A stretch of DNA of 64,000 bases from Citrus sinensis (GCF_022201045.2 NC_068557.1:620001-684000); one strand, 5' to 3'; shown: positions 23,105 to 36,609, counted from the first letter of the stretch. Made by a program: numbers and translations. Notes: generated from the sequence alone by a model not told the origin.

Positions 23105-23836
23105 GGGCTAAAATAACAAACATTTTGAAAGAAAGTTTTAACAAAAGGCGAACGGTGGCGAGGAAACCAATAATAGTAATGATAATTACTCTCTTTTATT
23201 TTATTATTTTAATTTTCGCTTTTTTGTTTAAACTTCTTTTTTGCATTTGGGTCCCTAACGAGCGACATGCGGACAGGGAGCGTGATGCCACCGCCCATTG
23301 AGGACTGGGTAGTGGTGCGTCAGACGGGAAGACGCGCGTGGGGAATTGAGGGGTATGAAATTGTGGATATGAGTGGCCCATTTTAAAGAGGGAAAGATCT
23401 TTCGACTGTTTAGAGAAACCAGAGACGTGAGATTTTTAGTGATGTTCTGGTAACTAGATGCTTCATTGAAAAATATCGTTGAGTTTAATTTTTTTTTAAA
23501 GTAAATTATTTTAATGGAAATCAAAGTAAATAATTCTAACGAGAAATTAAATTGTCAATTAATGACGAGAAGGCATTGTCTAATTTGACCCCCTTTTTTT
23601 TTCTTATTTAACTCACATTAAGATCCCAGTAGAGTGATAGAAACGATGATATTATCTATAAATAATATGATGCTATGGTATACTAAGTGTTATCGTGTAG
23701 TAAAATATTATTTTGTGGCTCTAACGTCTCATGACATTCAAATATTATCACTCTTTGTAAAATAATATTTGCGCGATCCTTATACAGTAAATTACTCAAG
23801 GGTATTTTATGTTTAGAATGTTCTTTTTTTTTTTTA
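23105..23836. other. PP2A upstream region; no gene seen
   Basis: A somewhat GC-richer patch at 23250-23350 lies in the distal PP2A promoter. The minus-strand open frames there are not convincing. Nothing else is supported. Confidence 0.5.
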
Positions 23837-24110
23837 ACCACTCGCCCTTTGGTCAAGTGGTTAGAGCTACTGTCCTTCAACTTGGAAGGAACCCCCACAA
23901 GCGTAATGTGGGGGTATTTTATTTCTTAATTATATTATATAATTGAGTGAAAGTAGTATTTTCTTTTACCTAAATGTGAGTGGAGTATGCATCTCTCAAA
24001 TATCAATGAGGGTTAAAATTTAACAGAACTTTATAAGTATTTATATAAATTGATCCCAATAATAATTTGATTTTTAAATATTACTTATAGTTTCATGTAA
24101 AAAAAAAAAT
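23837..24110 (+). mobile_element. tRNA-derived SINE, family A, copy 1
   Basis: The element begins with a box A-like GGTCAAGTGGTTAGAGC at about 23853 and ends in an A-run at about 24099-24110. It shares with the copy at 24256 the blocks AATTGAGTG, AAATGTGAGTG, CTCGAATAT/CTCAAATAT-GAGGGTT and a tail of the form TTTGTAAATATTAATTGTAG. The box B region is degraded. No clear target-site duplication was found, so this is probably the older copy. Confidence 0.6.
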
Positions 24111-24255
24111 CTACTTTGCTAAAGTAGGTAATTAATAAGTGGGATATGCTTGTAAAAAGAAAGCCTTGATTTGACGTAGATTTTCCAAACTACTTTTTAC
24201 AACAAACAAATAAAATTTGAGAAACCCTTTATACAAGTAGGTTATTAACACATTA

Positions 24256-24567
24256 ATCAATGGGCATTAGGTCCAGTGGGAGAACCCTTGCACTTACAAT
24301 ATTAAGTATAAGGGTTCGAGCCTCTATAAAAGTATTTATGAAGCTTATTTACAATCCTCTCTCAATTATCAAATAATTGAGTGGAGTCAGTCTATCCCTC
24401 ACGAAATGTGAGTGAAGTGGACAGTCCTCGAATATTTGAGAGGGTTTGAAGAATTTGGACAGCGCTTCAGAAGAGTACATGCCACGAAAAAGGTCCCAAT
24501 TGTAGAATCTGTTTGTAAATATTAATTGTAGTACCTACAGTCCTGTATAACAGTATTAAAAAAAAGA
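24256..24567 (+). mobile_element. tRNA-derived SINE, family A, copy 2, exact TSD
   Basis: A 312-bp element with a box A-like GGTCCAGTGGGAGAACC, a consensus box B (GGGTTCGAGCC at about 24312) and an A-rich 3' end. It is flanked by an exact 14-bp target-site duplication, TTATTAACACATTA, at 24242-24255 and 24568-24581. Pol III boxes, A-tail and TSD together identify a plant SINE inserted by LINE-type machinery. The perfect TSD suggests a fairly recent insertion. Confidence 0.85.
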
Positions 24568-24581
24568 TTATTAACACATTA

Positions 24582-25542
24582 TACGATTAAAAAACAACAA
24601 ATTTTTAACACTACAGTATACCTTAAGTAAGTTACCTACTTCATCTTCACAAATCTTGCATTAGTCAAGTGAAATTGAGGCAAAATCGAAAAGACCAAAG
24701 CCAATAATTATGTAATGATGATTTTAAAAGATAATTAATGCGACGATGGTTTTCAAATTTGTTGCAATCAACAAAATAACTCTTAACCCCATTGAGTGGG
24801 AAAAAAGAAAACACAAACCCAAAAAAAAAATGTTTTAAATCTTTCTTATCAATGACCTCAAAAATCTTAATTATATATCACAATTACGTTGAGGTATCTC
24901 ATAGGCGAGAATTTATATATGCATAGCTAAGGCTTTGAAATGGTGTATGATATTTGAGTAGTTCAGAAGTCTCGAATACACTTTTCCTTAGTCACTTTGC
25001 TTCTTATTGGTTCTTGGATATAGAGATTGAAAATCTTGAATTTTTTTTTTTTTATTTATTCAGCAGCTTGCTAATGATGCTTCATTTATGTCACACTTTG
25101 GTCCAAATATCGTTATTCGTTCCAATATTATATATCATGCTAAATAAAACAAATTTTTGGTGCATGGGTTCTTTCTCTCAATAGGATTGGCAAAATTTCG
25201 AGTTTTGGACTTGGCCATGCCTAAACACAATTAGAGCATGTCTTTTGTCGGGGTGGGTCAGATTTTTTTATGCCCAACCTAAAAGTCCAAAATTTATGTG
25301 CTATATTTTTAGATATTTTGTTAATTATATTTTACAAATTTACGATATATAAAATTTTATTTTTATTAAATTAGACTTCAAAAGTTGGACTAAGAAAAAT
25401 TCTAAAACTTCAAATACGTTACGAATGGATCAAATAAATATTAATGTATATATATAGATAGATATATATATATACATGGAGGCATTAATCAGACTTTTAG
25501 ATCATGGATGAGTATACTGTCACTTTACGTTGCATATGGATG

Positions 25543-25585
<43 letters not shown>

Positions 25586-26548
25586 CCATGCATTAGCTAG
25601 CTAGCTAGATTAAATATTGAAAATCAACCCGTTCGTGCATCAACGGTACATGTATCATAATCTTGCTTAGTTGATAAGTTATCAAGTTTGAGATTTAAAA
25701 ATGAACTGAAAGGTGCCTGAAACCAAACCTTGTATGATTGTGATCTCTCATTTAATTTGATAATATTACGTAGCATGTTGTAAAGGTAACCAGATTGTTC
25801 ACATATGCGTGTGTCTCTAAATTTATTTGATTTATTTTGAAAGACGACTGTTTATGGATTTGGTTGAAGTAGATAAAAGTGCTTTTCATAAGTGCTTTTT
25901 TATGTTGTTGTTAGTTGTCTACGAGAAACTTACTTTAGAGAATAGAGAAGCACTTTACAAACACGGATCGAAATGATCTCTCCAGCAAACCCTTCATATT
26001 AAAAATTTAAGAAACAATAAGGAAAAAAAAAAGAGAGCAAAATTTGGGAATCTAGAAAAAATGCTTTTTGGTCAACTTCACTCGTAAGTGAAAACACAAA
26101 GAATTTTTCCAAATAAGACAAAACTTGCGAGCCAAAGTTACCAAACACATGAACTGAGAAAAATCAACAACAGAAAATAATAATAATAATAAAATACTTC
26201 CCACGTGCACAATGGTCCAAAAGAGGACTTGTTTGCCTCAAGTCAAATACAACTGTACAAAGCAATTAGAGTACGTGCTTGAACAAAATGGTTGGTTACT
26301 GGTTACTTAAGAAAATGAAGCACTTCTGGGTATTGACATTTGCAGATTTCTTATCATGTGTGTGCATACGAGCCAAAAGGGCAAGTACATTTATGGCTTG
26401 TGCATATATGCAAATGAACCTTTTAAGATTACAAGAATTAGAAGTCTTTAATTTGTTAATTGAGGGGGATGCGCAAGTCCATACACGGTCTTAGATGAAT
26501 TTTAGCTATATTCTGAAGTCAATTATTGCTTTTCAATTGCAATATTGC
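24582..26548. other. Intergenic; no gene seen
   Basis: AT-rich. It contains a (TA)n tract listed separately. The open frames at 24954-25184 and 26279-26494 show no recognisable domain. Confidence 0.55.
25545..25581. repeat. (TA)n microsatellite
   Basis: About 18 uninterrupted TA dinucleotides, followed by a short run of TAGC repeats at about 25594-25607. Likely length-variable between individuals. Confidence 0.9.
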
Positions 26549-26776
26549 CCTTTTTTTTTGTCTGAAACGCGAGATGGTCTTGAGTGGGCCCCAACTGTGG
26601 GAAATATCTTTAAGCCCGTACCACAACTCAGATTAATCCCCGCTCGCACCGGGTCAGCCCGTAAGAGGTAAAGTGCTGGCCAAAGTGGTGACTTCATACG
26701 AGAGCGGGGCTTGAACCCCTGACCTCTCTTAAGAAGTGAGAGTGTCGAATCACTCACACCAACCAACTTTGGTTAT
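26549..26776 (-). mobile_element. tRNA-derived SINE, family B, minus orientation
   Basis: Read on the minus strand, the element starts GGTTGGTGTGAGTGATTCG, has a box B-like GGGGTTCAAGCCCC at about 26705-26718 and ends in an A-run (the T-run at 26551-26559). The octamer AATATTGC flanks it at 26541-26548 and 26777-26784 as a probable target-site duplication. It is GC-rich compared with its surroundings and unrelated in sequence to the SINE copies at 23837 and 24256, so the window holds two SINE families. Confidence 0.75.
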
Positions 26777-26784
26777 AATATTGC

Positions 26785-29589
26785 TTATATATTTGTGGTA
26801 TGTATGACCATAATTAAGTTAATTATTTAAATGAAAGTAGAGGAGAGAATTTCAGCCAATGATGTAGGCATTAATGGAATGCAAAGAAGACCAAGTCATC
26901 AAAAGCCTAAGAAATTAGTGAGAATAAGATTTTTATGAAAGTCCAATGAGTACGTTAGAACAGCCTATAAAAAATGATTAATTGCTCAAATGTACGAACA
27001 TAATAAATTGAGTATTTAAGTTGGAAAAATATCTTCTCAGCATTGTGAGATGGCTGAAGCTACCGAACTAAGAATTTGCATTTTGGGGGACTATAATGTA
27101 AATATTACAACATTGGGGAGTCATAATAAAAATTTTAATAAATCTAGGGGTAAAAATAAAATTTATATGAAGGGAGATCAATTTCTGGTAATTTAGTTAA
27201 ACACCTTTTTTTTTCAGTTTTCTAACACCTTAATACAATACATTATAGTCCATTCAATTTCATGTAGTGCATACAATGCAGCACGTGTACCAACTCCGCC
27301 CAAATAGTTTAGAAATTATGCACATTAATATATGTAAAAAATAAAAAATAAATAAAACAAATATTCAATCAAATATATACAGTATATCTGACAAAGCCAG
27401 TTCAGAACAGATAACTCACCTTTAATGATTTGGTTATAAATTTATTGACAATTTTACATATTTAGCAAGTCATAATATCTCAATTATGATATCTTTAGAT
27501 TTTGTGACTCTAGCCATTGATTCTTCTTGAGTCATTTAAAACAACGGGCGTTACTCGTCTAAGCCGTTGATTCTTTAACCAGAGTAAATAAACCATGGTT
27601 TAAGACTAGTATAAATATGACAATTCTAGTGCTGAGAAAGTATAATGTAGAGATCCCAATGGAAAATATGTTAACTTCGACTTCCTTCATAATCTTTCTT
27701 TTAGTGTTATAAGTTGGTTTGGAATATTTTCAAGCTGTTGTCTGAGAAGAGTTTAATTTCCTTTCAAGAGGCTATCTTTTTATCAATCATTTTAGGTGAG
27801 CTCTCTTTTTATACCAAATTTTTTTTTTATATTTTCAATTGCATTTGTTACATATTTGTATATCCCTCTCTTTTTCTTATGAGACCATAAAAAAGTTAAT
27901 TTTTGTATTAACTAACACTTATAGTTTTCATAATATCTAGACTACAAGCACTCGTAGAGAAAGTGAGACTGAGGTAATTTTAATATAATTTTTAAATTTT
28001 ATCTATATTTGTTTGTCAAATAAATTCTTATTGTTTTAAATATTCTTAAATGTCACGTGCAATTTATAATACCAAAATTTCTTATTTATTCATGATTTTC
28101 CCATTTATCACAAATAAGAAACAATTAAAAAGGTGAAAAAATATTTAGTATCAAAAATAACTTTTTAATGATAACACATTAACATCTCTTTCAATCCCAA
28201 TATTTTTCAAAAAGAAGAATAAGTTTAATTTTCTATTTTAATATAGTTTTAAACCTCATAGGTTGAACAGGGTCAAATTTCATTAGATCCAAACAATCAA
28301 CCTAGAAATATTTTAAAATAAACTAAAAAAATATCTTCGTATTATTTTGCAAAAATAACTAAAGTGGCCCAAAAAATTAAAAAAAAAACTAAGTTCCCAA
28401 ATAAATGCATATATGTCATTCAAAATACTATTTTATGTTCAATAAAAAATGCCCCCTAAAAATATTGGAAAGACAACATATTACATGTATCACTTCCAAA
28501 AGTAGTTTTCATAAAATACTTTCGAACATACCCTTCTCCTATTGCAAGTATATGGATATTTTGTTCTTAATACTTATGCCATAACAACAAATGATCCCTG
28601 ATTTTTGCGTTATTACATATAAAGTATAGTTTGTCTATTGACATCCGATAGGTCATTAACCCTATCAAAATGACTTAAGTACCCTCTAGTGTTAAGTCAC
28701 ATCTCTCCTTCTCATCATATTGACTATTGGGGGGCAAAATTTAGAATAGATTACTTTAGTATTGGATTAAAACTTTTTACCAATTAATTCTCAATTTGAT
28801 TTTGCAAAAGATGAGCCAAAAAAATAAAAATAAAAATAAATTGTTTAGTTGATTGTGTGAACGGATCTTAATTTGATTTTTCGAGAAATCAAATGAAATC
28901 ACTTTAGCACACACTTGAGTATTGGTTAAAACTTCTTATTTTGTTGAAAATTTGGTCATTTCGAGGTTGGATTCGTACATCTAAAATGAAAAATAAATAA
29001 ATAAATAAATATCTGAAAATGATGTTTAATTCAACCACATGATAGATCCACTAAAATCCAGTGCAATAAACCTTCTTTCCTCACCTCTCTCTTCATTCAA
29101 AGTGGGGTTTGACCCAAAAATGGTAAACAAATGAATAAATGTCATAAGACTTTTTAATTAAATCTTCTTTGTCATGAGAGTTGAAAAACAAAACAAAAAT
29201 ATAATAGTAAAATAATACAAATAATAAAAATACAAAATTTTAAATCAAATTAATTAATTTAATGCAAAACCAAGACAATTTAAAGAAGTTGGTGAAACCC
29301 ATTGCATAAAAATGTCCAGCTGGTGCACGCTTTCAATTTTCAACAAGACAAAAGACTCAAGCTTTGAGTTTTAAGAGAGAGAGAGAAAAAGGCTCTTCAG
29401 TTAAGTTTTGTTTTTGTCAACTCTTTGTTTGCATTTGCAGAGGCAAAAAAAGGCAACATTTTTAACAATTACAGACAGTAAAGCAAGGCCTCTTTGGATC
29501 AAGTCTCTTTTTCTTGATCTAAATTTGAAGATTGGAGCTATTTGAGCTTGTTTTGGGTTCTGGGTGTCTATGAATTTTTGCTTGTGAAG
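26785..29589. other. Intergenic and SAGL1 promoter; no gene seen
   Basis: Long AT-rich stretch without a coding frame. The last 250 bp form the leader of the F-box gene, including a GA run near 29370-29390. Confidence 0.6.
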
Positions 29590-32439
29590 ATGGAACAACA
29601 ACAGTCTTCAAATGCTTTAAGAGGGTTTCGAGTTCAAGCTCCATTGGTAAGCTTTACTTGGTCTATTGGTGCGTTTTAGCCTTTCTTTTGTTAATTTTGT
29701 GAATTGTTAGGAGATTTAAGAGGTATCAAGTTGCTTAATTTACCGTTAAATGTGAATTCTTTGAGGGTATTTGGATATGCTTTGGTGGTTAAGTAACTGA
29801 AGAATTCTTGCATTTTTCGGTTCTTAGGCTATTGGTTTTGTGAGTTTTTGTAGATACCCAGACAGGAAATGCTTGTCAACTGTGCAATTGGATGATAAAT
29901 TCGTAGCCTTGATGAGACTATTAGGATCGGAGTTTGCTTGGTTTTTATTTTTCACTATATTTTTTTTGGTGGGGTTTATAGTCTCGTGAGTTCCTATGGA
30001 TGCCAAAATTCTGGTCAAATGAATCACCTGTTCGGGAGAATTTGGAACTTTGTTTAGGATCCCATATGTATGTCTTAAAGTATGCTTGTTAAGTGCTCAA
30101 TTTTTTGACAACCGGTTCTTATTTCTGCATTTTTTATGCTGCATTTTTATTTTGTGTCTCTAAAGCTGGGGTTTTTGCATAAATAACTGATGCAAGTTTC
30201 TATTCAAACATAATGAAAATTGGAACTTTAATCTAGCTGTGTTCATTTTCTGGTTTTCCTCATCGATTGTATGTACATTTTGGATGAATGGTGGTTGGTT
30301 GTCTTATCTGAAATAATGCAGAAAATTTATATAGGATTCCTCACCGATGATCTGTTTTCTTTGAGCTCCTTGGAATCCTTGGCCATTTTGCCTCCTAGAT
30401 TGTAGGTCTGACTTCATCTTCTAGTATTAGTTAACACTTGTGGAGCTTAACACTCTTGGTGCTATCAAAGCAGCATTGTCTTGAAGACAACACAAACATT
30501 GAGGAATATGCTGTTGAATAAAAAATGATTTAGCACTCGAAATCATGCTTTTTTTCTTCTGAATCTATTATGAAATAGCCTGTAAAAATCCACCTGTTTC
30601 TTCTAGTATGGCCTATGTCTAAAATGTAAAATGGGCATGGAAGAGCAGGCAAAATGTGAATTCTGTGTCAGAATAGAGCAGTGGTACAGTATTGATGCAA
30701 ATTGACAGCAATAGGGCATCTAAGTCTATGGTGTCTGGAATGAAGCATCCCAAAATGTTGTCAAGATGGAGCACCAAAGAAGATATTTTTTGTATGTGGA
30801 TTCTTGTTGAATCTGCTGACTCCTCCACCTATCTGGAAATATTCTGAACTCTTTTTGTCATGAAGCCTAAGGGGTTGCACAAATTCGATTTTCTATGTGA
30901 ATTGTGATTCATCTCTGAGATTCTGATGTCTGTCTAAACAGTTAGAATGATCCACACCTAGTTAATTTTGTTACCAAAAGTTACTGGAAAATATAAATCA
31001 GAAAATACAGCTTCTTGCTAAGTGACATCAAATACGCCAACATTCTAGGTGTCTAGAGCTTGATGAAGTTCTGGTTCTTATTATATTTTCTTTTTGTTAT
31101 TCATACTTTTTTGTTCTAATTGATGGATTGTTGAACTCTTTGGCATTGAACTCTTGTTATCCCGTGCCAAACATGGATAATTTGGCAGGTTGATTCTGTT
31201 TCATGCTATTGCAAAGTAGATGCTGGGCTAAAAACCGTTGCTGAAGCAAGGAAATTTGTTCCAGGATCTAAACTATGTATCCAGCCTGATATCAATCCTA
31301 ATGCACACAAAAGCAAAAACTCAAGGAGGGAGAGGAGCAGAATCCAGCCACCACTCTTGCCTGGCCTTCCTGATGATCTGGCGATTGCATGTTTGATTCG
31401 AGTTCCTCGCGCTGAACATCGAAAACTTCGTCTTGTTTGTAAGAGATGGTACCGCCTGCTCGCTGGAAACTACTTTTATTCTCTTAGAAAAAGTCTAGGA
31501 ATGGCTGAAGAGTGGGTTTATGTCTTCAAGCGAGATCGTGATGGAAAGATATCATGGAATGCTTTCGACCCTGTCTATCAGCTCTGGCAACCACTTCCAC
31601 CAGTTCCCAAAGAATATTCTGAGGCCCTTGGTTTCGGCTGTGCTGTTCTAAGCGGCTGCCATCTATACTTATTTGGAGGAAAGGATCCACTTAGGGGGTC
31701 CATGAGACGGGTCATTTTCTACAGTGCCCGAACAAATAAATGGCATAGGGCGCCTGATATGCTTCGGAAACGTCATTTCTTTGGTTCTTGTGTCCTAAAT
31801 AACTGTCTCTATGTGGCCGGTGGGGAATGCGAAGGAATTCAAAGGACTCTCCGCTCTGCTGAAATCTATGACCCTAACAAAAACCGATGGAGCTTTATTG
31901 CAGACATGAGCACAGCAATGGTGCCCTTCATAGGAGTCATTTATGATGGAAAATGGTTTCTAAAAGGTCTAGGGTCCCACCGTGAGGTCATGAGTGAAGC
32001 CTATGATCCTGAAACTAATAGCTGGACTCCAATTAGTGATGGCCTGGTTGCAGGTTGGCGTAACCCTAGTGTCTCTTTAAATGGTAGGCTTTATGCTTTG
32101 GATTGCCGGGATGGGTGCAAGCTGAGGGTTTATGATGAAGCCACTGATTCATGGAACAAATTTATGGATAGCAAGCTTCATCTAGGGAGCTCCCGCGCAT
32201 TGGAGGCTGCAGCAATTGTTCCCCTGAATGGGAAACTTTGTATCATTCGTAACAACATGAGCATTAGTATGGTTGATGTTTCTAGTCCTGACAAACATGT
32301 GGAGAGTAATCCACACATATGGGAAAATATTGCTGGGAAAGGTCATTTCAGGACTCTTGTCACAAATTTACTGTCTAGCATAGCAGGCCGGAGTGGTTTG
32401 AAAAGTCACATTGTGCACTGTCAGGTGCTTCAAGCGTGA
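29590..32439 (+). CDS. F-box/kelch-repeat protein, SAGL1 orthologue
   Basis: Two exons, 29590-29646 (19 codons) and 31189-32439, separated by a 1.5-kb intron with GT-AG ends, join to 435 residues. The short first exon encodes MEQQQSSNALRGFRVQAPL and the second begins VDSVSCYCKVDAGLKTVAEA. This matches the N-terminus of Arabidopsis At1g55270 (SAGL1), a protein of nearly the same length. An F-box lies at about residues 75-120 (LLPGLPDDLAIACLIRVP, LRLVCKRWYRLL). Five or so kelch repeats follow, with motifs HLYLFGGKDPL, RKRHFFGSC and LYVAGGECEG. The C-terminus KSHIVHCQVLQA is also conserved. As an SCF ubiquitin ligase adaptor, Arabidopsis SAGL1 promotes turnover of phenylalanine ammonia-lyase and of the wax enzyme CER3. 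Translation starting at the internal ATG at 31357 would lose part of the F-box region, so I prefer the two-exon model. Confidence 0.95.
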
Positions 32440-33795
32440 AGCCCATAATTGATTTTGCTCATGCTTACCATAGCAATTTGTGCATTTCCTTCACTTGGCT
32501 GTGATGGGTTTTCATATTTGCAGTTAACCTATATGGGAATTCTGCATTTTTTGTTCCAGAAAGCTTCATATACTCTCTGTTACTGCTCTGATCTTCAATT
32601 TTGCAGAGATTGAATTGACAATGATGTGCCTGGGGAGTTATTGGATTTTTTCTTGTTAGATTGTTTTGCTCATGCTGAGGCTTGGGAAAGTGAAAATGAT
32701 AAATGTTCTTCAGGTTGTTGTCGATAAGGTGCCGTGAATATGGAGATGGCAAAATTATCCCTGACATTTCATGTGAGAGGTATGGTGAAACTTTTCGGGT
32801 GGTAATCCCTTATTTGGAGGCAAGGCAGAGTTACCGTTGATTTGGGTAATAGAGTTATGGGCCATTTGATTACATTCAGGAAGAGAGCAGATACATGTAA
32901 ATCTTAGTCAATTTGGTTTTTAGGGCGGAGTCTTTCTTTGTATTTTGGAGTCTTTTATCTTAGTTGTATGTAGAATGTAGTCTTTGAGATGCTTTTGTGA
33001 ATGTACATGGGTTACATAAGATGAGTCAATATATACTTAGATCACATCTCTATGGCTATGAAATGTTACTTCATTGTGTTGTCCCTAAACTACCATCACA
33101 GGTAATATGCGTCATACTAGATTTGATCCATATAATTTTCTATACCTTTTTGTATTGCAACTTCTTCTGAACCCAGAAATGCATGTTTCACATCTCTTGA
33201 TAACATTTCAAGGACTCTTCGCTCTGCATCTTTTGTTTTGCATGCGCAGTAACAAAGGGGCCAGCACGAAAGCCATTGGATTGCTTAGATTTGCTTGTTT
33301 ATGGCTAAAAAGTTTGCCTTGACAGCGAGGCCTAAAAGAAATATTTAACAAAACATGCCTGAATGTTGGCAACTTTTTGAAAAGGCGCTTTGCTTTCTTT
33401 CTTGAACACAAACTTTTGCCACCAAACTGGGATGCCATCACTATCTTATTCTCCAAACGGGAATCATTAAAGCAATTGATCATTTGTTGTTATGCCGAAA
33501 GTTCATACGTAGCATATGAGGATTATAAATTCTCGATAAAGTAATCATATGAACTGAAATGATATACGAAAAGGTGATGAGGATAGGGGTCTTTACTTTA
33601 TATGCTGATTATAATCTGATTTATTTATTTTTTATTTTTATTTTAAAAAAGAAAAAAAAAAACAAAATTGTTGATATTTTTAAAAATCCAGATTCAATAC
33701 AAGTACATCGTAGTGTAGTGTATATTACATTGAAGTGTTTGACCACTCCTGCCGGTCCCCCGCCTCTTATTCATTATTTAATTACGGAGATATCC
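32440..33795. other. SAGL1 3' UTR and DGP2 upstream region
   Basis: The first 500-600 bp probably form the 3' UTR of the F-box gene. The open frames at 33107-33322 and 33208-33483 on opposite strands are not recognisable. The final 150 bp are the leader of the GTPase gene; a poly-A-like run is at 33646-33664. Confidence 0.5.
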
Positions 33796-36082
33796 ATGGC
33801 AACGTCGTCGTCTAGTTTATTCAAATTAGCGAGGGAAATAGGAACTGCGGTGAGTCAAAAGAAAGGAGGAGGTTGGTACGGCCCTCACATGGCCGCAGCC
33901 ACTCGTGCCATCGCTGATCGGATGCCGTTAGTTGATATCATCCTCGAAGTCAGAGACGCTAGGGTGGGTATATTTGTACGTGCATGTATACATCATGAAT
34001 GTCCGTTTGTTGTTCGATTGAATGTCTCACTGAACAATGCTCCGGGGTGGTTTAGATTCCATTTTCATCTGAGTTTGATCAATTAAGGAACCACCACCCT
34101 TTTTCTTCATCTAGGAGAATCCTGGTTCTTAACAAGATGGACCTCGCGAGCCCAACTCAGTTCAAGGAGTGGATCACCTTTTTCGACCAGCAAAACTGCC
34201 CTTCTTTTGGCGTCAATTCCCATAACAAGGACAATGTCAAGGAGGTTTGGTTAACTCTTCCTTTTTATCTTCCTTAATGATCAATTCATCATCTATTTTA
34301 TTTATTTCTTTACGTATTTGTTCTGCTTTCCGTAGTTATTTTCTTGACTGTATAATGATAATAATATTCATTCTGCTTTGCTGCTTTTCTCAGTTTCTTA
34401 AATTTTTACAAGCTCATGTCAGAAATTTAAGGAAAAGTGATTATGATGCTTCAAGTGATACCGTAACGGTAATGCTGCTTGGGATTCCTAATGTTGGAAA
34501 GTCAGCCCTTGCCAACTCTTTGCATCAAATCGGCAGGATTACTGCTGCAGGTATTTCTGTATTCTCTTAAGTTTTCTTTTTATAGTATTAATTTATTTGT
34601 TTATGATGTGTAATGATTTGCTTACCCCCCCCACCCCAAAAAAAAAGAGATGCTGTTTTGAAATTATCTGAGTAATGATGGTGAAAATAGTCAGACGATC
34701 ACACGTCATTTGAGATACAAACATTGTATCCAAAATTTGTAAGCTTGTCATTACTAATTGTTTTTTAGTACAAAAATGGTAAGAAGTTTTATTTTTATTT
34801 TTGTCTCTGCGGCTTTTTGGTTGTGAAAAAGAGAAAGGAAAGCTAAGGCATGCAACTGTGAGTCCACAGCCTGGAGAGACAAAAGATATCTACAGTTTGA
34901 AGGTGATTTGCCTCTCTTGCCTTGTCCTTGAGGTGTTCTTTTTAATCCAGAATTCTGTATGGTATTCCTAAATCCAATTATTTGAAGATTAGACATCCTT
35001 TTTAGCACACTTCTCTTTTCACTTTCCATTTTGCCGTGCCGCCATTGCTCAAAATTATTTCCTTTTTTCTAGATTGCCAGCCATCCCAATATTTATGTGT
35101 TGGACACCCCAGGCATTTTGCCTCCCGAGATCCATGATGTTGAGGTTTGCTCCAAGCTAGCTTTAACAGGTGCGATGATCAAACCAAGGATTTTTTCTCC
35201 AACTTTTGATCAAAATTATTCATGAGATTTTATCCCATAGCGTGCCTAGCTCACTGGTTTAATTAGCATTACTCAGGCAAGTCATACGATCAACTTGTCC
35301 TTATTGTAACGTATTAGGGACACCTATGATGATTCAAATTGCAAAAAGCCTCGGCAGTCACTCAAATAATGTTTTTGTTCTCTAAATTTAAATGTAGGAG
35401 CAATCGGAGACAGCTTCGTTGGGGGAAAGGAACTCGCTCAATATTTTCTTGGCATCCTCAATTTCAGTGATGAATATAAGAAGTGGGCAAAGTTTTCCAT
35501 TAATCAGATTAACAAACCATTAACGTTGCACCACAAAGCAGATCAATCAAGTGGTTCTGAGTCAGGGATGATATGGAAAAGGCAAAATCCCACAGATCAC
35601 ACACAGGTATAAATTTCAATATAAACTGGGCACTGCACAAACCATATACGAAATATGATCGCTGTAAATTACTTATCTATCTCAAATTTGTAGCTGACAA
35701 TAATGAAACGGTTAACAGTGCTCATGAGTGAAGGAATTTTTTTTTGGGTTAAAATTTTGCAGATGACTGTCTAATTAAGCAAGCGATTTGTTTTGATGTC
35801 GAGTCCTTAATTGTTCGGCAGGATTTCATGGTGCAGAAAGTTCGGAAGAGCTTGTATGAGATAATGTCATGTTTCAACGGAAATTTGGACCATGAAAAGG
35901 ATTTAGTAAAGCTTATTGAGGCAGAGTTCAAGGCACTGAGGGAAGCTTTTCAGATTCCCATGGATTCAGGTGAGGATGCTGACAGTAAAGTTGCTTCTAA
36001 GTTGCTGAATCTTTATCGTACTGGCAGGCTTGGGCATTATACATTGGATCATCTTCCAAAGAGAAGAGCATCCTGCGAATGA
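33796..36082 (+). CDS. DAR GTPase 2, mitochondrial (YlqF/RbgA family)
   Basis: Seven exons: 33796-33963, 34056-34244, 34394-34550, 34832-34902, 35073-35169, 35398-35606 and 35822-36082. They join to 1152 nt, 383 residues, with GT-AG introns. This is a circularly permuted GTPase: the DAR motif is at residues 54-56, G4 NKMD at 82-85, then the P-loop GIPNVGKS at 149-156 and G3 DTPG at 206-209. The end carries the family tail (ASKLLNLYRTGRLGHYTLD). The sequence is closer to Arabidopsis At4g10650 (DAR GTPase 2) than to SIN2. The N-terminus is Ser/Arg-bearing and suited to mitochondrial import. Bacterial RbgA/YlqF matures the large ribosomal subunit; the same role in mitochondria is inferred. The upstream in-frame ATG at 33559 lies in an A/T-rich stretch and is less likely as the start. 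Confidence 0.94.
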
Positions 36083-36609
36083 ATCATTTGTAGCTCCTAA
36101 ATGTTATTGACTTATTTTTTTTCTTTTGTAATTATTTATTTATTACATTTACATCTCCCTCTCGTTTTAATCAAGTTGGGCCAGCAGTGATGCCTGACTA
36201 TCAGTATGAGCAGCTCATTCGGCCTGAGTTCGGCTTCTTAGTCATAATCCTAACTTTCAAGGCTTTCTTTACTTGGATCTTTTAATTGAAATCTCATAGT
36301 TGTTTGAGAGACGAATCCTTTGCTTTTTGGCACATTTACCAACTGTTAGCCCTCAAATGTTATGACAGAAAGCACATAAAATCTTTGTTTCCTAGATTGC
36401 TATTTTGATAGAACCGATTCAATCTTTTCATTGGGTGTTTATTCATTTCTGATTGATAAAATGAATCATATTTGTTGTGAAGTTAGCAGTTAGTACCAAG
36501 AAACCAGTTGATGAACCGCAAATTCAGGCTATTAATTTTGTTATTGTCCAAAAAATGAGAAACATAGAACAGTAAGTACACAAAATGGATCGATATTTGT
36601 ATTCAAAGC
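36083..36609. other. DGP2 3' region; start of the duplicated DUF761 block
   Basis: No gene. From about 36300 (GTTTGAGAGACGAATCC) the sequence matches 39535 onward, marking the left end of the segmental duplication that carries the DUF761 genes. Confidence 0.6.

Noticed and set aside
23853-23890. tRNA-like GGTCAAGTGGTTAGAGC
   Set aside because: It has box A but no cloverleaf and no good box B at tRNA spacing; it belongs to the SINE.
26279-26494. Frame ending with LLIEGDAQVHTRS, reminiscent of plant RNase H-like proteins
   Set aside because: Only one short phrase matches and nothing else of such a domain is visible nearby.
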